This document shows positions 1 through 8,313 of a stretch of DNA of 35,219 bases, piece by piece. Under the pieces are notes generated by a model. It had not been told where the DNA came from and did not search any database. It was given only the letters and a program-made list of their open reading frames with translations. This DNA comes from an uncultured Eubacteriales bacterium (lineage in GTDB: Bacteria > Bacillota > Clostridia > Peptostreptococcales > Anaerovoracaceae), in NCBI GenBank assembly GCA_902774265.1, contig CACYHR010000047.1, positions 1-35,219 on the forward strand, written 5' to 3'. The position numbers and the translations under genes were made by a program. Every line of letters starts with the position of its first letter. Position 1 is the stretch's first letter.

Positions 1-98
1 TGAGTTAATACTTGATTCTACATTGATGTAGCGCCGTATACCTGACCGGTACGTACGGTGCAATGGGAGGGTGATGGGAAACCATCACTCTACCCTAT
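1..98 (+). mobile_element. 3' end of a group II intron (domains V and VI)
   Basis: Positions 30-61 fit the catalytic domain V hairpin of bacterial group II introns. The AGC triad is followed by GCCGTATAC, a short loop and GTACGTACGGTGC, and the arms pair GCGCCGT with ACGGTGC. This closely resembles domain V of known bacterial introns. Positions 64-97 form a domain VI hairpin (GGTGATGG, GAAA loop, CCATCACT) with an unpaired A at about position 92. The intron should therefore end near position 98, six to seven bases beyond the branch-point A. The reverse transcriptase ORF and the 5' end would lie left of the window. The 3' exon is the upstream region of the sugar operon. Confidence 0.85.
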
Positions 99-156
99 TG
101 TCCAGGATTATCATTGGCAGACTGCCGGACGGATATTAGATGAAACAACACTGTGT

Positions 157-169
157 AATCGTTTCCAAA
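157..169 (-). promoter_or_regulatory. Upstream LacI-family operator candidate
   Basis: AATCGTTTCCAAA is the exact 13-base reverse complement of TTTGGAAACGATT at 302-314. The CG-centred, partly palindromic core is typical of LacI/GalR-family operators. It lies about 80 bp upstream of the -35 box and 145 bp from the second site, a distance compatible with repression by looping. The regulator gene at 3496 lies in the same operon, so autogenous control is the natural inference. Confidence 0.5.
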
Positions 170-206
170 ACAGCAATGACTTACATTCTCAAAATACCGA
201 TCATCC

Positions 207-229
207 CTGGATTAGGACAATAAATCCAG
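207..229 (+). repeat. Small inverted repeat in the operon upstream region
   Basis: CTGGATT at 207-213 and AATCCAG at 223-229 form a perfect 7-bp inverted repeat with a 9-base loop. It lies just upstream of the operon promoter. No T-run follows, so a terminator is unlikely, and its role is unknown. Confidence 0.3.
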
Positions 230-248
230 AAAAAATAGCAAAAAACGC

Positions 249-277
249 TTGCATTTCCGGACTGTTTTAATTATATT
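249..277 (+). promoter_or_regulatory. Sigma-A-type promoter of the sugar ABC operon
   Basis: TTGCAT at 249-254 and TATATT at 272-277 are separated by exactly 17 bases, and transcription would start near 284. AAACGCTTGC, overlapping the -35 box at about 243-252, resembles the half-conserved CG-centred operators bound by MalR/LacI proteins. It could be a third operator blocking RNA polymerase. The leader to the ATG at 367 is about 80 bases. Confidence 0.55.
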
Positions 278-301
278 AAAACACAGAAGGGATAACCTTA
301 A

Positions 302-314
302 TTTGGAAACGATT
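302..314 (+). promoter_or_regulatory. Downstream LacI-family operator candidate
   Basis: TTTGGAAACGATT lies about 20-30 bases downstream of the predicted start site, a classic repressor position. It is the inverted partner of the identical site at 157-169. The extended core GAAACGATTC is an 8-of-10 palindrome around CG. Confidence 0.55.
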
Positions 315-366
315 CAATTATCCCGCAAATTAATTACTTGTTGGATTTATTCTAGGAGGAATAATC

Positions 367-1671
367 ATGAAGAAAAAGTTATTTGTTTTGGCTCTTATTG
401 CTGCAATGACATGCATGATGTTCGCATCCTGCGGAGGCGGCAGCGGTGAGGAAGCTTCAGATGAGAGCGGCAAGGTTTATTACCTGAACTTCAAGCCTGA
501 GCAGGATGAGCAGTGGCAGACTCTTGCTGCAGAGTATACAGAAGAGACTGGCGTTCCTGTAACAGTAGTTACAGCAGCATCCGGTGAGTATGAGACAACA
601 CTCATGTCTGAAATGGGCAAGGACGATGCTCCTACACTGTTCCAGGTAAACGGACCTGTTGGTCTTGCAAATTGGAAAGACAGCTGCTATGACCTCTCAG
701 GTACGGATGTATACGGACAGCTGACAAGCGATGCTTACGCACTCAAAGATGGCGACAAGGTAGACGGAATAGCATATGTAATCGAGTCATACGGAATAAT
801 CACAAACAAGGCTCTTCTTGAGAAGGCCGGCTACACAGTAGAGGACATCAAATCATTCGATGATCTCAAGAAGGTTGCAGAGGATATCACAGCAAGAAGT
901 GATGAGCTCGGATTCTCCGCATTCACTTCAGCAGGCATGGATGGGTCTTCAGACTGGAGATTTAAGACTCACCTTGCTAATCTCCCGATCTACTTCGAGT
1001 ATCAGGATGACGGAATTGAGTCCACAGATGCAATCAAAGGAACATATCTTGATAACTACAAGGCAATCTGGGACCTCTACATTAACAACAGCACATGCGA
1101 TCCTAAGGAACTTGCTAATAAGACCGGCGATGACGCCAGAAATGAATTCACTTCCGGAGAAGCTGTATTCTATCAGAATGGTTCCTGGGAATGGGACGGA
1201 GTCGTAGGCGACGGACTCCTTGCAGAGGATGATGTCACAATGATCCCTATCTACATCGGAGCCGGAGATGAGGCTGATCAGGGACTCTGCACAGGCACTG
1301 AGAACTACTGGTGCGTAAACTCAAATGCAAGCGAAGCAGACATCCAGGCTACTCTTGATTTCATGAACTGGTGCGTAACTTCCGAGAGAGGAACAGAAGC
1401 AATGGCTAACGAGATGGGATTCACAATTCCTTTCAAGGCTGCTGTTGAGTCCAGCAATGGATTTGTTAAGCAGGATGTTGCCAACACAGAGGCCGGTTTG
1501 ACACCAGTATCCTGGAACTTCACAACAATGCCTTCAGAAGAGTGGAAGAACGGCGTCGGTGAAGCACTGACAGCATATGCTGCAGACCAGACAGATGCTA
1601 ACTGGGATGCTGTTAAGGCTGCATTCGTAGATGGTTGGGCTTCAGAGTATGCACTCGCTAACGAGGGCTAA
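367..1671 (+). CDS. Carbohydrate ABC transporter substrate-binding lipoprotein
   Basis: This 434-aa protein has a basic N-terminus, a hydrophobic stretch and a lipobox ending at Cys22 (FASC), so it should be lipid-anchored outside the membrane after signal peptidase II cleavage. The mature part has the length and composition of family 1 extracellular solute-binding proteins (MalE/MsmE type). AGGAGGA at 355-361 precedes the ATG. It is first in an operon with two permeases, an ATPase and 4-alpha-glucanotransferase, so malto-oligosaccharides or related alpha-glucosides are the likely ligand. Family assignment rests on architecture and neighbours. The exact sugar is inferred. Confidence 0.9.
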   Translation: MKKKLFVLALIAAMTCMMFASCGGGSGEEASDESGKVYYLNFKPEQDEQWQTLAAEYTEETGVPVTVVTAASGEYETTLMSEMGKDDAPTLFQVNGPVGLANWKDSCYDLSGTDVYGQLTSDAYALKDGDKVDGIAYVIESYGIITNKALLEKAGYTVEDIKSFDDLKKVAEDITARSDELGFSAFTSAGMDGSSDWRFKTHLANLPIYFEYQDDGIESTDAIKGTYLDNYKAIWDLYINNSTCDPKELANKTGDDARNEFTSGEAVFYQNGSWEWDGVVGDGLLAEDDVTMIPIYIGAGDEADQGLCTGTENYWCVNSNASEADIQATLDFMNWCVTSERGTEAMANEMGFTIPFKAAVESSNGFVKQDVANTEAGLTPVSWNFTTMPSEEWKNGVGEALTAYAADQTDANWDAVKAAFVDGWASEYALANEG

Positions 1672-1726
1672 TAGTATCCTTTAAATAGCATCAACATATA
1701 ATTATCCTAAATAAACCTAAGCAACT

Positions 1727-1759
1727 GAAGAGGCAGACAGTTAATCTGTCTGCCTCTTC
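1727..1759 (+). promoter_or_regulatory. Intercistronic stem-loop after the binding-protein gene
   Basis: GAAGAGGCAGACAG at 1727-1740 pairs perfectly over 14 bp with CTGTCTGCCTCTTC at 1746-1759, leaving a 5-base loop. Only TCCTT follows, so it is not a strong intrinsic terminator. A hairpin between binding-protein and permease genes is a known device for partial termination or 3'-end protection, giving more binding protein than permease. That role is inferred here. Confidence 0.7.
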
Positions 1760-1781
1760 TCCTTACAGGATGAGGTGAACA

Positions 1782-2633
1782 ATGGACAAAGCACTTAGAA
1801 AGTACGCTCCGATATTCGTCATCCCGACAACCGCAGCATTTGTCATAGGCTTTGTGATCCCATTCATTGAAGGACTGTATCTGTCTTTCTGCAGGTTCAC
1901 AACAGTCAGCAATGCCAAATGGACAGGCCTTGACAACTTCAAATATGCGCTTACAGATGAAGCCTTCAGGCACTCATTCGTATTTACTGTAAGCTTTGCA
2001 GTTGTCTCAATCATTCTTATCAATGTCGGCGGTCTTGGGCTTGCCCTGCTGCTGACACGAAAACTGAGGGGGACGAATGTTTTCCGTACGATATTCTTCA
2101 TGCCGAATCTGATCGGCGGTATCGTACTCGGCTACATCTGGCAGATACTCATCAACTGTATACTGTCAAATGTAGGAAAGCCTCTGCTGGCTCTCAACTC
2201 GACAGCAGGCTACTGGGGACTGATCATCCTCATGTGCTGGCAGCAGATAGGCTACATGATGATCATATATATTGCGGGACTTCAGAACGTTCCAGACGAT
2301 ATACTGGAAGCTGCAGCGATTGATGGCGCATCCCCGGCTAAAACCTTCTTCAGGGTCAAACTACCGATGATCATGCCTTCAATCACTATCTGTGTATTCC
2401 TTACACTGACTAATTCTTTCAAGCTGTTCGACCAGAACTTAGCATTGACAGCAGGTGCTCCTAAGCATTCAACAGAAATGCTGGCTCTCAATATCTACAA
2501 TACCTTCTACGCCCGTGCAGGCATGCAGTGGAAGGGATATGGACAGAGTAAGGCAGTTCTGTTCTGCATTCTGGTAATAGTAATTTCTATGATACAGCTT
2601 AGAGCTACACGTTCGAGGGAGGTACAGGCATAA
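1782..2633 (+). CDS. Carbohydrate ABC transporter permease, MalF type
   Basis: The 283-aa polytopic membrane protein has about six hydrophobic segments. It carries the EAA cytoplasmic loop (EAAAIDGASPAKTFFRVKLP, about residues 178-197) that docks on the ATPase. It should be the first of two inner-membrane subunits of the importer. A ribosome site (GGATGAGGTG) precedes the ATG. The downstream permease starts inside its stop codon (TAATG), implying translational coupling and equal stoichiometry. The upstream gap contains the strong hairpin that probably lowers its expression relative to the binding protein. Confidence 0.9.
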   Translation: MDKALRKYAPIFVIPTTAAFVIGFVIPFIEGLYLSFCRFTTVSNAKWTGLDNFKYALTDEAFRHSFVFTVSFAVVSIILINVGGLGLALLLTRKLRGTNVFRTIFFMPNLIGGIVLGYIWQILINCILSNVGKPLLALNSTAGYWGLIILMCWQQIGYMMIIYIAGLQNVPDDILEAAAIDGASPAKTFFRVKLPMIMPSITICVFLTLTNSFKLFDQNLALTAGAPKHSTEMLALNIYNTFYARAGMQWKGYGQSKAVLFCILVIVISMIQLRATRSREVQA

Positions 2634-3475
2634 TGGAAAAGAAAACCAGATTATCAGACCATATATGGGTCATCCTGCTCTCTATCCTGGCTGTAGCGTA
2701 TTTGTATCCGATATTCATGATACTGATCAACTCTCTCAAGGAGGAGCGCGCCATCGGAACATCGGATATATTCAATCTTCCGACATCAGAGACTTTTGCA
2801 GGATTCACTAACTACATCAATGCACTCGGTGCACAGGGCTTTGCAAGAAGTCTCGGATACAGCGTACTGATCACGCTGACATCAGTGGCTGCTATCCTGG
2901 TCTGCTGCTCGATGTGTGCATGGTATATCACAAGAGTTAAGAACAAGTTCACAAGTGCACTTTACTATCTGTTCGTATTCTCAATGGTAGTACCGTTCCA
3001 GATGGTAATGTTCACACTTTCCCAGACTGCTGACAGCCTTGACCTGAATAAACCATGGAACATTTGGATTATTTATCTCGGCTTTGGTGCGGGACTTGCG
3101 GTATTCATGTTCGCTGGCTTCATGAAATCTATCCCGCTGGAGATAGAAGAAGCTTCAATGATCGATGGCTGCAATCCTATACAGACGTTCTTCCTCGTTG
3201 TATTCCCGATCCTCAAGCCGACACTGGTATCGGTAGGAATTCTGGAAGCAATGTGGGTATGGAATGACTATCTCCTGCCTGTACTCGTTCTTGATATCAA
3301 GAAATATAAGACAATCCCTATGTTGATCCAGTACTTCAGAGGAAGTTATGGTAAAGTAGAGATGGGACCAATGATGGCGAGCATCATGATGACGATAATC
3401 CCTATTATCATAGTATATCTGCTCGGGCAGAAGCAGATCATCAAGGGAGTGGCAGCCGGAGCTGTCAAGGGATAG
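2633..3475 (+). CDS. Carbohydrate ABC transporter permease, MalG type
   Basis: The 280-aa membrane protein pairs with the preceding permease. Hydrophobic helices are followed by the EAA motif EEASMIDGCNPIQTFFLVVF and then a proline-rich segment, as in MalG/MsmG proteins. Its ATG overlaps the stop of the upstream permease by one base. It ends 20 bp before the regulator gene. Length and topology are normal for the family. Confidence 0.9.
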   Translation: MEKKTRLSDHIWVILLSILAVAYLYPIFMILINSLKEERAIGTSDIFNLPTSETFAGFTNYINALGAQGFARSLGYSVLITLTSVAAILVCCSMCAWYITRVKNKFTSALYYLFVFSMVVPFQMVMFTLSQTADSLDLNKPWNIWIIYLGFGAGLAVFMFAGFMKSIPLEIEEASMIDGCNPIQTFFLVVFPILKPTLVSVGILEAMWVWNDYLLPVLVLDIKKYKTIPMLIQYFRGSYGKVEMGPMMASIMMTIIPIIIVYLLGQKQIIKGVAAGAVKG

Positions 3476-3495
3476 GACTTTAGGCAGGTAGAGAA

Positions 3496-4446
3496 ATGAT
3501 TACTATCAAGGATATAGCGAGAGAATCCGGGTATTCGGTCGGTACAGTATCGAGGGCGCTGAACGGACACAAGAGTGTATCTGACAAAGCAAAAGCGCGG
3601 ATTATGGCTGTTGTTGAGAAATACAACTTCCAACTTAACGGCAATGCAAAGCTGCTGAAGCAGCAGGGGACAAGAGGCGTTGCGGTTATCCTCAAAGGGA
3701 CTCAGAATATGCTGTTCAACTCTTTGACAGAACTCTTCCATAGTAAAATGGATGAGTTCGAATACGAATGCGATGTATTCTATCTCAATGAGGACGATAA
3801 TGAGGTGGAGTTTGCGCAGCGTATCTGCAGGGAGAAGAAACCTGAGGGAATCCTCTTCCTTGGCGCGAATCTGAAGTTTTTCAAGAACGGCTTCACGGGA
3901 ATCAGTGTTCCATGCGTACTTGTCACTATAGACGGATCTGAGCTTGGTTTTGATAATCTTGCTAGTGTCACGACTGATGACCGGCTCGCTGCGGAACACA
4001 TCATCAACATGCTTGTTGAACACGGACATACAAAGATCGGCGTTATCGGTGGTGATCCGGAGACATCGACAGCATCCAAAGAGCGGTTGACCGGCTGTAA
4101 AAGGGCATTCGCCAGAAACGGCATTGAATTCGATGAGTTCAGACAGTATGAGAAGAGCCACTTCAGTCTTGAAGGAGGGTATAGCGCTGCAGGCAAGCTG
4201 TTCCGCAAGATGCCGGATGTTACAGCAATATATGGTATGAGTGATGTAACAGCCATAGGTGCCATAAGAGCGGCGGCCGACAGAGGGATCCGTGTCCCTG
4301 ATGATCTGTCGATAGTAGGATTTGACGGGATAGATCCTGCAGATTACATAATTCCGAGACTGATCGATATGATAAGAGGCGGAAGCGCTGTGCACGAGGT
4401 GATCCCGTTCATACTGATCCCGGGGAACAGCATCAGGCAGATCTGA
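3496..4446 (+). CDS. LacI-family transcriptional regulator, apparently internally deleted
   Basis: Residues 1-60 form a canonical LacI helix-turn-helix and hinge (TIKDIARESGYSVGTVSRAL), followed by a periplasmic-binding-protein-like effector domain. The protein is 316 aa, shorter than the usual 330-345. Near the C-terminus the text runs directly from IIPRL to IDMIRGGSAVHEVIPF. The segment family members carry between these points (TTIRQP..EMG..A) seems to be missing, about 20 residues without a frameshift. That segment supports the effector core and dimer interface, so response to sugar may be altered. It sits within the operon and probably acts on the operators at 157 and 302. Confidence 0.85.
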   Translation: MITIKDIARESGYSVGTVSRALNGHKSVSDKAKARIMAVVEKYNFQLNGNAKLLKQQGTRGVAVILKGTQNMLFNSLTELFHSKMDEFEYECDVFYLNEDDNEVEFAQRICREKKPEGILFLGANLKFFKNGFTGISVPCVLVTIDGSELGFDNLASVTTDDRLAAEHIINMLVEHGHTKIGVIGGDPETSTASKERLTGCKRAFARNGIEFDEFRQYEKSHFSLEGGYSAAGKLFRKMPDVTAIYGMSDVTAIGAIRAAADRGIRVPDDLSIVGFDGIDPADYIIPRLIDMIRGGSAVHEVIPFILIPGNSIRQI

Positions 4447-4505
4447 GATATCCATGATGGTAATAGAACAGCTAGTCATGAAATAGACGGAAGGAGATAA
4501 TCGAT

Positions 4506-5582
4506 ATGGCCGGAATAAGCTTCAGGCATGTCGTTAAGACATATGATAACGGGGTTACGGTTGTTCCGGATCTCAACCTTGAGATCAAAGACAAGGAATT
4601 CGTAGTACTTGTCGGACCGTCAGGCTGCGGTAAATCAACGACGCTTCGTATGATCGCAGGCCTTGAATCAGTATCGGATGGTGAGCTGTACATCGGTGAC
4701 AAGCTGATGAACAAAGTCCCGCCTAAATCAAGAAATATTGCAATGGTATTCCAGAGTTATGCGCTCTATCCGCATATGAGTGTATACAAGAATATGACTT
4801 TTGCTCTGGAACTTGCCAAGACACCTAAGGATGAGATCGACCGCAAGGTCAGAGAGGCTGCATTAATTCTCGGGTTGGAGCCTTATCTTGACAGAAAACC
4901 TAAGGCTCTTTCCGGAGGACAGCGTCAGAGAGTCGCGCTCGGAAGAGCTATGGTAAGAAACCCTGAGGTGTTCCTCCTCGACGAGCCTCTCTCAAACCTG
5001 GATGCTAAGCTCAGAACAGAGATGAGGAGCCAGATCAGCAAACTGCACAAGCAGCTGGGAACTACATTTGTATATGTAACTCATGACCAGACTGAAGCCA
5101 TGACAATGGGAGACAGGATATGTGTCATGAAGGACGGTATTATACAGCAGTATGACACACCGCAGAATCTGTATGATTATCCTGACAATCTCTTCGTGGC
5201 AGGATTTATCGGATCGCCTCAGATGAACTTCATCGATGCAACAGTCGAGAAGGCAGGAGATGGCTTCTCACTCTGCTTCGGCGAAGCAAGGATCCATTCA
5301 GACAAGAAGGAACTTGAGCCATATGTCGGCAAAACAGTCGTAGTTGGTATCAGACCTGAAGACTTCCATGCTGAGAAACAGTTCTTCTCTGAGGGCAATG
5401 TTATTGATGCATATATTGACCTTGATGAGATGATGGGATCAGAATCATATCTGTACATCAACTATGCCGGTCAGAAGATGATAACAAGAGTACCTGCAAG
5501 ATATGCCAGAAAAGCGGATGAGATCGATCCGGACAAAGTACATGTCTTCGACAAAGAGACAGAGCTGGCTGTCTGCCACTAA
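4506..5582 (+). CDS. msmK: Carbohydrate ABC transporter ATP-binding protein, MsmK/UgpC type
   Basis: The 358-aa ATPase shows Walker A GPSGCGKST (residues 37-45), the Q-loop (MVFQSYALYPHM), signature LSGGQRQRVALGRA, Walker B VFLLDEPLSNLD and the H-loop THDQTEAM. A C-terminal TOBE/OB region of about 120 residues completes the CUT1-type architecture. This class energises oligosaccharide importers and may serve several transporters in Firmicutes. AAGGAGATA lies 6-8 bases upstream of the ATG. It follows the regulator by 59 bp and precedes malQ by 24 bp. All catalytic motifs are intact. Confidence 0.92.
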   Translation: MAGISFRHVVKTYDNGVTVVPDLNLEIKDKEFVVLVGPSGCGKSTTLRMIAGLESVSDGELYIGDKLMNKVPPKSRNIAMVFQSYALYPHMSVYKNMTFALELAKTPKDEIDRKVREAALILGLEPYLDRKPKALSGGQRQRVALGRAMVRNPEVFLLDEPLSNLDAKLRTEMRSQISKLHKQLGTTFVYVTHDQTEAMTMGDRICVMKDGIIQQYDTPQNLYDYPDNLFVAGFIGSPQMNFIDATVEKAGDGFSLCFGEARIHSDKKELEPYVGKTVVVGIRPEDFHAEKQFFSEGNVIDAYIDLDEMMGSESYLYINYAGQKMITRVPARYARKADEIDPDKVHVFDKETELAVCH

Positions 5583-5606
5583 TATAATCGAAAGAAGGTA
5601 GATGAT

Positions 5607-7091
5607 TTGAGAAAAAGCGGAGTTCTTTTACACATATCATCACTGGCATCCCCGCATGGGATAGGGACTCTGGGAAGAGCAGCAAGAGAGTTCATTGACT
5701 TTCTTGCTGCTGCAGGTCAGAGCTACTGGCAGATACTTCCTGTATGTCCTACTGGGTACGGAGACTCACCGTATCAGTCCTTCTCATCATTTGCCGGTAA
5801 CCCGTATTTTATCGACCTTGACGAGCTGGCGGCAGAAGGACTGCTTGAACCCGGGGAATATGAAGCTCTCGACTGGGGAAGCGACCCTGCCAGGGTAGAC
5901 TACGGCAAACTGAACGAGAACAGATATGGTGTTCTGCGGCTTGCTGCAAGAAGGCTGCTTGACGATGAGCCTGATGCATTTGGCAGGTTCTGCTCAGAAA
6001 ATGCTTTCTGGCTTGATGAGTACGCCCTTTTCATGTCAATCAAGCAGAGCTTCGGCGGCATATCGTGGATTGACTGGGATGACCTGTACAGGAACCATGA
6101 TGAACAGATTCTCGCACGATTTGCGCAGGAGCACGATGCGGAGATCAGCGAATGGAAGGCCATACAGTACATGTTCTTCAGACAGTGGAAGACTCTGAGA
6201 ACTTATGCTGAGCAGAAGGGTATAAGAATTATAGGTGACATGCCTATTTATATATCCATGGACAGCGCTGATGTCTGGGCGCACCCTGATATGTTCCAGC
6301 TGGACGGAGAGCGGAGGCCTGTCGAGGTCTCAGGCTGCCCGCCGGATGGTTTCTCGGATAAAGGCCAGATGTGGGGCAATCCTCTCTTTGACTGGGAAGG
6401 CATGAAAAAAGACGGTTATGCCTGGTGGATCCGAAGGATAGATTATCTGACCAGAATCTACCATGTGCTGAGGATAGACCATTTCAGAGGCTTCGAGTCC
6501 TATTATGCTATCCCGTCTGATGCTGAAGATGCGACTAATGGCTCCTGGCGCAAAGGGCCCGGGATAGATTTCTTCAGGACGGTAGAGTCTGCGATCGGTA
6601 AAAAAGATATCATTGCCGAGGACCTTGGATTTGTAACTCCTGATGTAGCTGAGCTGCTGAAGGAAACAGGATATCCCGGCATGAAGGTGCTCGAGTTGGC
6701 CTTCGACAAGAGAGACCCTCAGGGCAGTCCGTATTTGCCGGAAAACTATTATGAGAACTGTGTTGCATATCTCGGAACCCATGATAATGAACCTGCAATC
6801 GGCTGGATAATGACTGCAGATCGTGAAGATACCGCTGAAGCCATCAGATACCTTGGGCTTAATGATCCTGATAACTACAACTGGGATATGATGAGGTCTA
6901 TATGGAAATCTGATGCCGGGCTTACAGTCGTGCAGGCGCAGGATATTCTGGGACTTGGAACAGAGTCAAGAATGAATACGCCATCGGTGCCTGCAGGTAA
7001 CTGGCAATGGAGATCACTGCCGGGAAGCTTCAATGAAGAGCTGGCGTCTAAGCTGGCAGACGAGATGAAAGCCTGCAGAAGGTGCAAATAG
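5607..7091 (+). CDS. malQ: 4-alpha-glucanotransferase (amylomaltase)
   Basis: This 494-aa GH77 enzyme transfers alpha-1,4-glucan segments between malto-oligosaccharides, releasing glucose for central metabolism. Diagnostic motifs are present: RSGVLLHISSLASPHGIG-like N-terminus, nucleophile Asp291 in RIDHFRGFE, acid/base Glu338 in AEDLG, and the third acidic residue Asp393 in GTHDNEP. Translation probably starts at TTG (5607), because AAAGAAGG is correctly spaced and the encoded N-terminus matches the family. As last gene of the operon it identifies imported substrates as alpha-1,4-glucans. A terminator follows. Confidence 0.93.
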   Translation: MRKSGVLLHISSLASPHGIGTLGRAAREFIDFLAAAGQSYWQILPVCPTGYGDSPYQSFSSFAGNPYFIDLDELAAEGLLEPGEYEALDWGSDPARVDYGKLNENRYGVLRLAARRLLDDEPDAFGRFCSENAFWLDEYALFMSIKQSFGGISWIDWDDLYRNHDEQILARFAQEHDAEISEWKAIQYMFFRQWKTLRTYAEQKGIRIIGDMPIYISMDSADVWAHPDMFQLDGERRPVEVSGCPPDGFSDKGQMWGNPLFDWEGMKKDGYAWWIRRIDYLTRIYHVLRIDHFRGFESYYAIPSDAEDATNGSWRKGPGIDFFRTVESAIGKKDIIAEDLGFVTPDVAELLKETGYPGMKVLELAFDKRDPQGSPYLPENYYENCVAYLGTHDNEPAIGWIMTADREDTAEAIRYLGLNDPDNYNWDMMRSIWKSDAGLTVVQAQDILGLGTESRMNTPSVPAGNWQWRSLPGSFNEELASKLADEMKACRRCK

Positions 7092-7100
7092 TAAAGAATA

Positions 7101-7140
7101 AGAGGCTGCCGCATTTAACCAAAATGTGACAACCTCTTTT
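7101..7140 (+). terminator. Rho-independent terminator of the sugar operon
   Basis: AGAGGCTGCCGCATTT pairs, with one mismatch and wobble positions, with AAATGTGACAACCTCT, followed by TTTT. It lies just past the malQ stop and marks the operon end. Confidence 0.75.
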
Positions 7141-7235
7141 CAGGTGAATTTGCAAGCCCTGATATTAAAAACCAGGCCTGGATTTGCTTGTTATTCGTCT
7201 GCAGGCCTGTATAAATGCATTTAGAGGCTGAATTG

Positions 7236-7748
7236 ATGATCGACAGCTGCCTGTGGACTTGTTTTATTTGGTATCTATTTGCCACCGCCGGGTATCATTT
7301 GGATACACTTATGGATACACTGGAAGAGGGACGTCACTCCTTCCTTGATTTTTCAACGTTTCCGGACTTGCTGAAATCTTCAAATAAATATGGTCCTGGC
7401 TTCGAGTTGGAAAAGAAGATACCGATTGGAGAACCACCTAAGAATCACAAGTTTGATATTGTGAATTCTGAGAAGCGTATTGTGATTGAATGCAAGCGCT
7501 ACACTTGGACCGAAACAGGAAACGTCCCGAGTGCAAAGATGGGATTTACAAATGAGGCTGCTTTCTATCTTTCGTTTTTGTCAGATACTTATGAAAAGTA
7601 CATAGTGATGCTCCGTTCCCATCATGAGAAAAGGAATGAAAGTCTCGCTGAGTACTATTTTAGAATGAATCGACATTTAATCGGGAAAACAAAAGTGGCT
7701 GAATATGATCCCGAGAGTAAGGAATTACGGATTGTAGGAGAGAATTGA
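7236..7748 (+). CDS. Uncharacterised protein with a PD-(D/E)XK nuclease-like core
   Basis: The family is not recognised by name. The middle of the protein has the strand-loop-strand pattern of restriction-endonuclease folds: FDIVNSEKRIVIECKRYTW, where the Asp and the E-x-K triad sit on adjacent predicted strands. The ORF is open from ATG 7215, but 7236 is preferred because AGAGG lies 8 bases before it. It encodes about 170 residues. No partner toxin, helicase or methylase is adjacent. It stands alone after the operon terminator at the left edge of the AT-rich accessory segment. A nuclease role is inferred from one motif. Confidence 0.55.
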   Translation: MIDSCLWTCFIWYLFATAGYHLDTLMDTLEEGRHSFLDFSTFPDLLKSSNKYGPGFELEKKIPIGEPPKNHKFDIVNSEKRIVIECKRYTWTETGNVPSAKMGFTNEAAFYLSFLSDTYEKYIVMLRSHHEKRNESLAEYYFRMNRHLIGKTKVAEYDPESKELRIVGEN

Positions 7749-7752
7749 CAGA

Positions 7753-7875
7753 ATGAGTGGCAATACTATTTTCGTCAAGATATTTGATTTGAATGTAGAA
7801 TACAATGATATTTTAAGCAACTTGATGCTATTGTCGGAGAGTTTTTGTATGAATGTATATAGCCACAGAAAATAA
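7753..7875 (+). CDS. Possible 40-aa small protein or gene fragment
   Basis: An ATG four bases after the previous stop opens a 40-codon frame (MSGNTIFVKIFDLN...). Spacing suggests coupling to the nuclease-like gene, but no good ribosome site or family is visible. Downstream DNA is stop-rich. It may be the start of a decayed second gene of the same operon. Confidence 0.25.
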   Translation: MSGNTIFVKIFDLNVEYNDILSNLMLLSESFCMNVYSHRK

Positions 7876-8248
7876 AAAGCTTTGTTCTAAAAGTGTACAG
7901 ACAGTGTTCGATATTGAAAAAGTCTGCAAGACTGATAAGTTGATCATTCAACGATTATGCATTATTCTGCTATTCTGCTTGACAAAGGCACTGATTTTGG
8001 ATAATATGACCAGGCTTGCAAAATTCAGAAAACATACTCAAAAATAATTTGGTCAAGAGAATTATAATAATGATTTAAATGTATTAGAAAGACTCGAAAT
8101 GAGGTATTAAATGAGTGGTTATGGAATTGTAATATCACAAATCTCTAAAAAGATTTAATTCTCGTTACACAAAGATATAGTGCCAATTGGTCATTAACCT
8201 AAATGTTTTTGATGGGTATTAGCAGACCAGCGAAACCTAAAAAACACA
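7876..8248. other. AT-rich stretch without convincing genes
   Basis: Only very short frames occur here. One 15-codon frame at 8111 begins MSGYGIVIS after GAGGT, and its start resembles that of the short ORF at 7753. The region looks like gene debris. Confidence 0.4.
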
Positions 8249-8297
8249 AAAAATCTCCGCGATAGAATTTATAAATTCGAGTCGCGGAGATTTTTGC
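8249..8297. terminator. Bidirectional intrinsic terminator hairpin
   Basis: AAATCTCCGCGA (8251-8262) pairs with TCGCGGAGATTT (8282-8293). An inner stem GAATT/AAATTC is included, and A- and T-runs flank both sides, so it can act in both directions. Confidence 0.75.
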
Positions 8298-8313
8298 ATT
8301 TTGCGCCGCCCGT

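Noticed and set aside
58-270. A 70-codon forward frame at the left end
   Set aside because: Its first part is group II intron domain V/VI sequence and its end is the promoter; no protein-like pattern.
3346-4479. A 377-codon reverse-strand frame across the LacI gene
   Set aside because: It is antisense to a protein with a clear HTH, has low-complexity non-domain text and no ribosome site.
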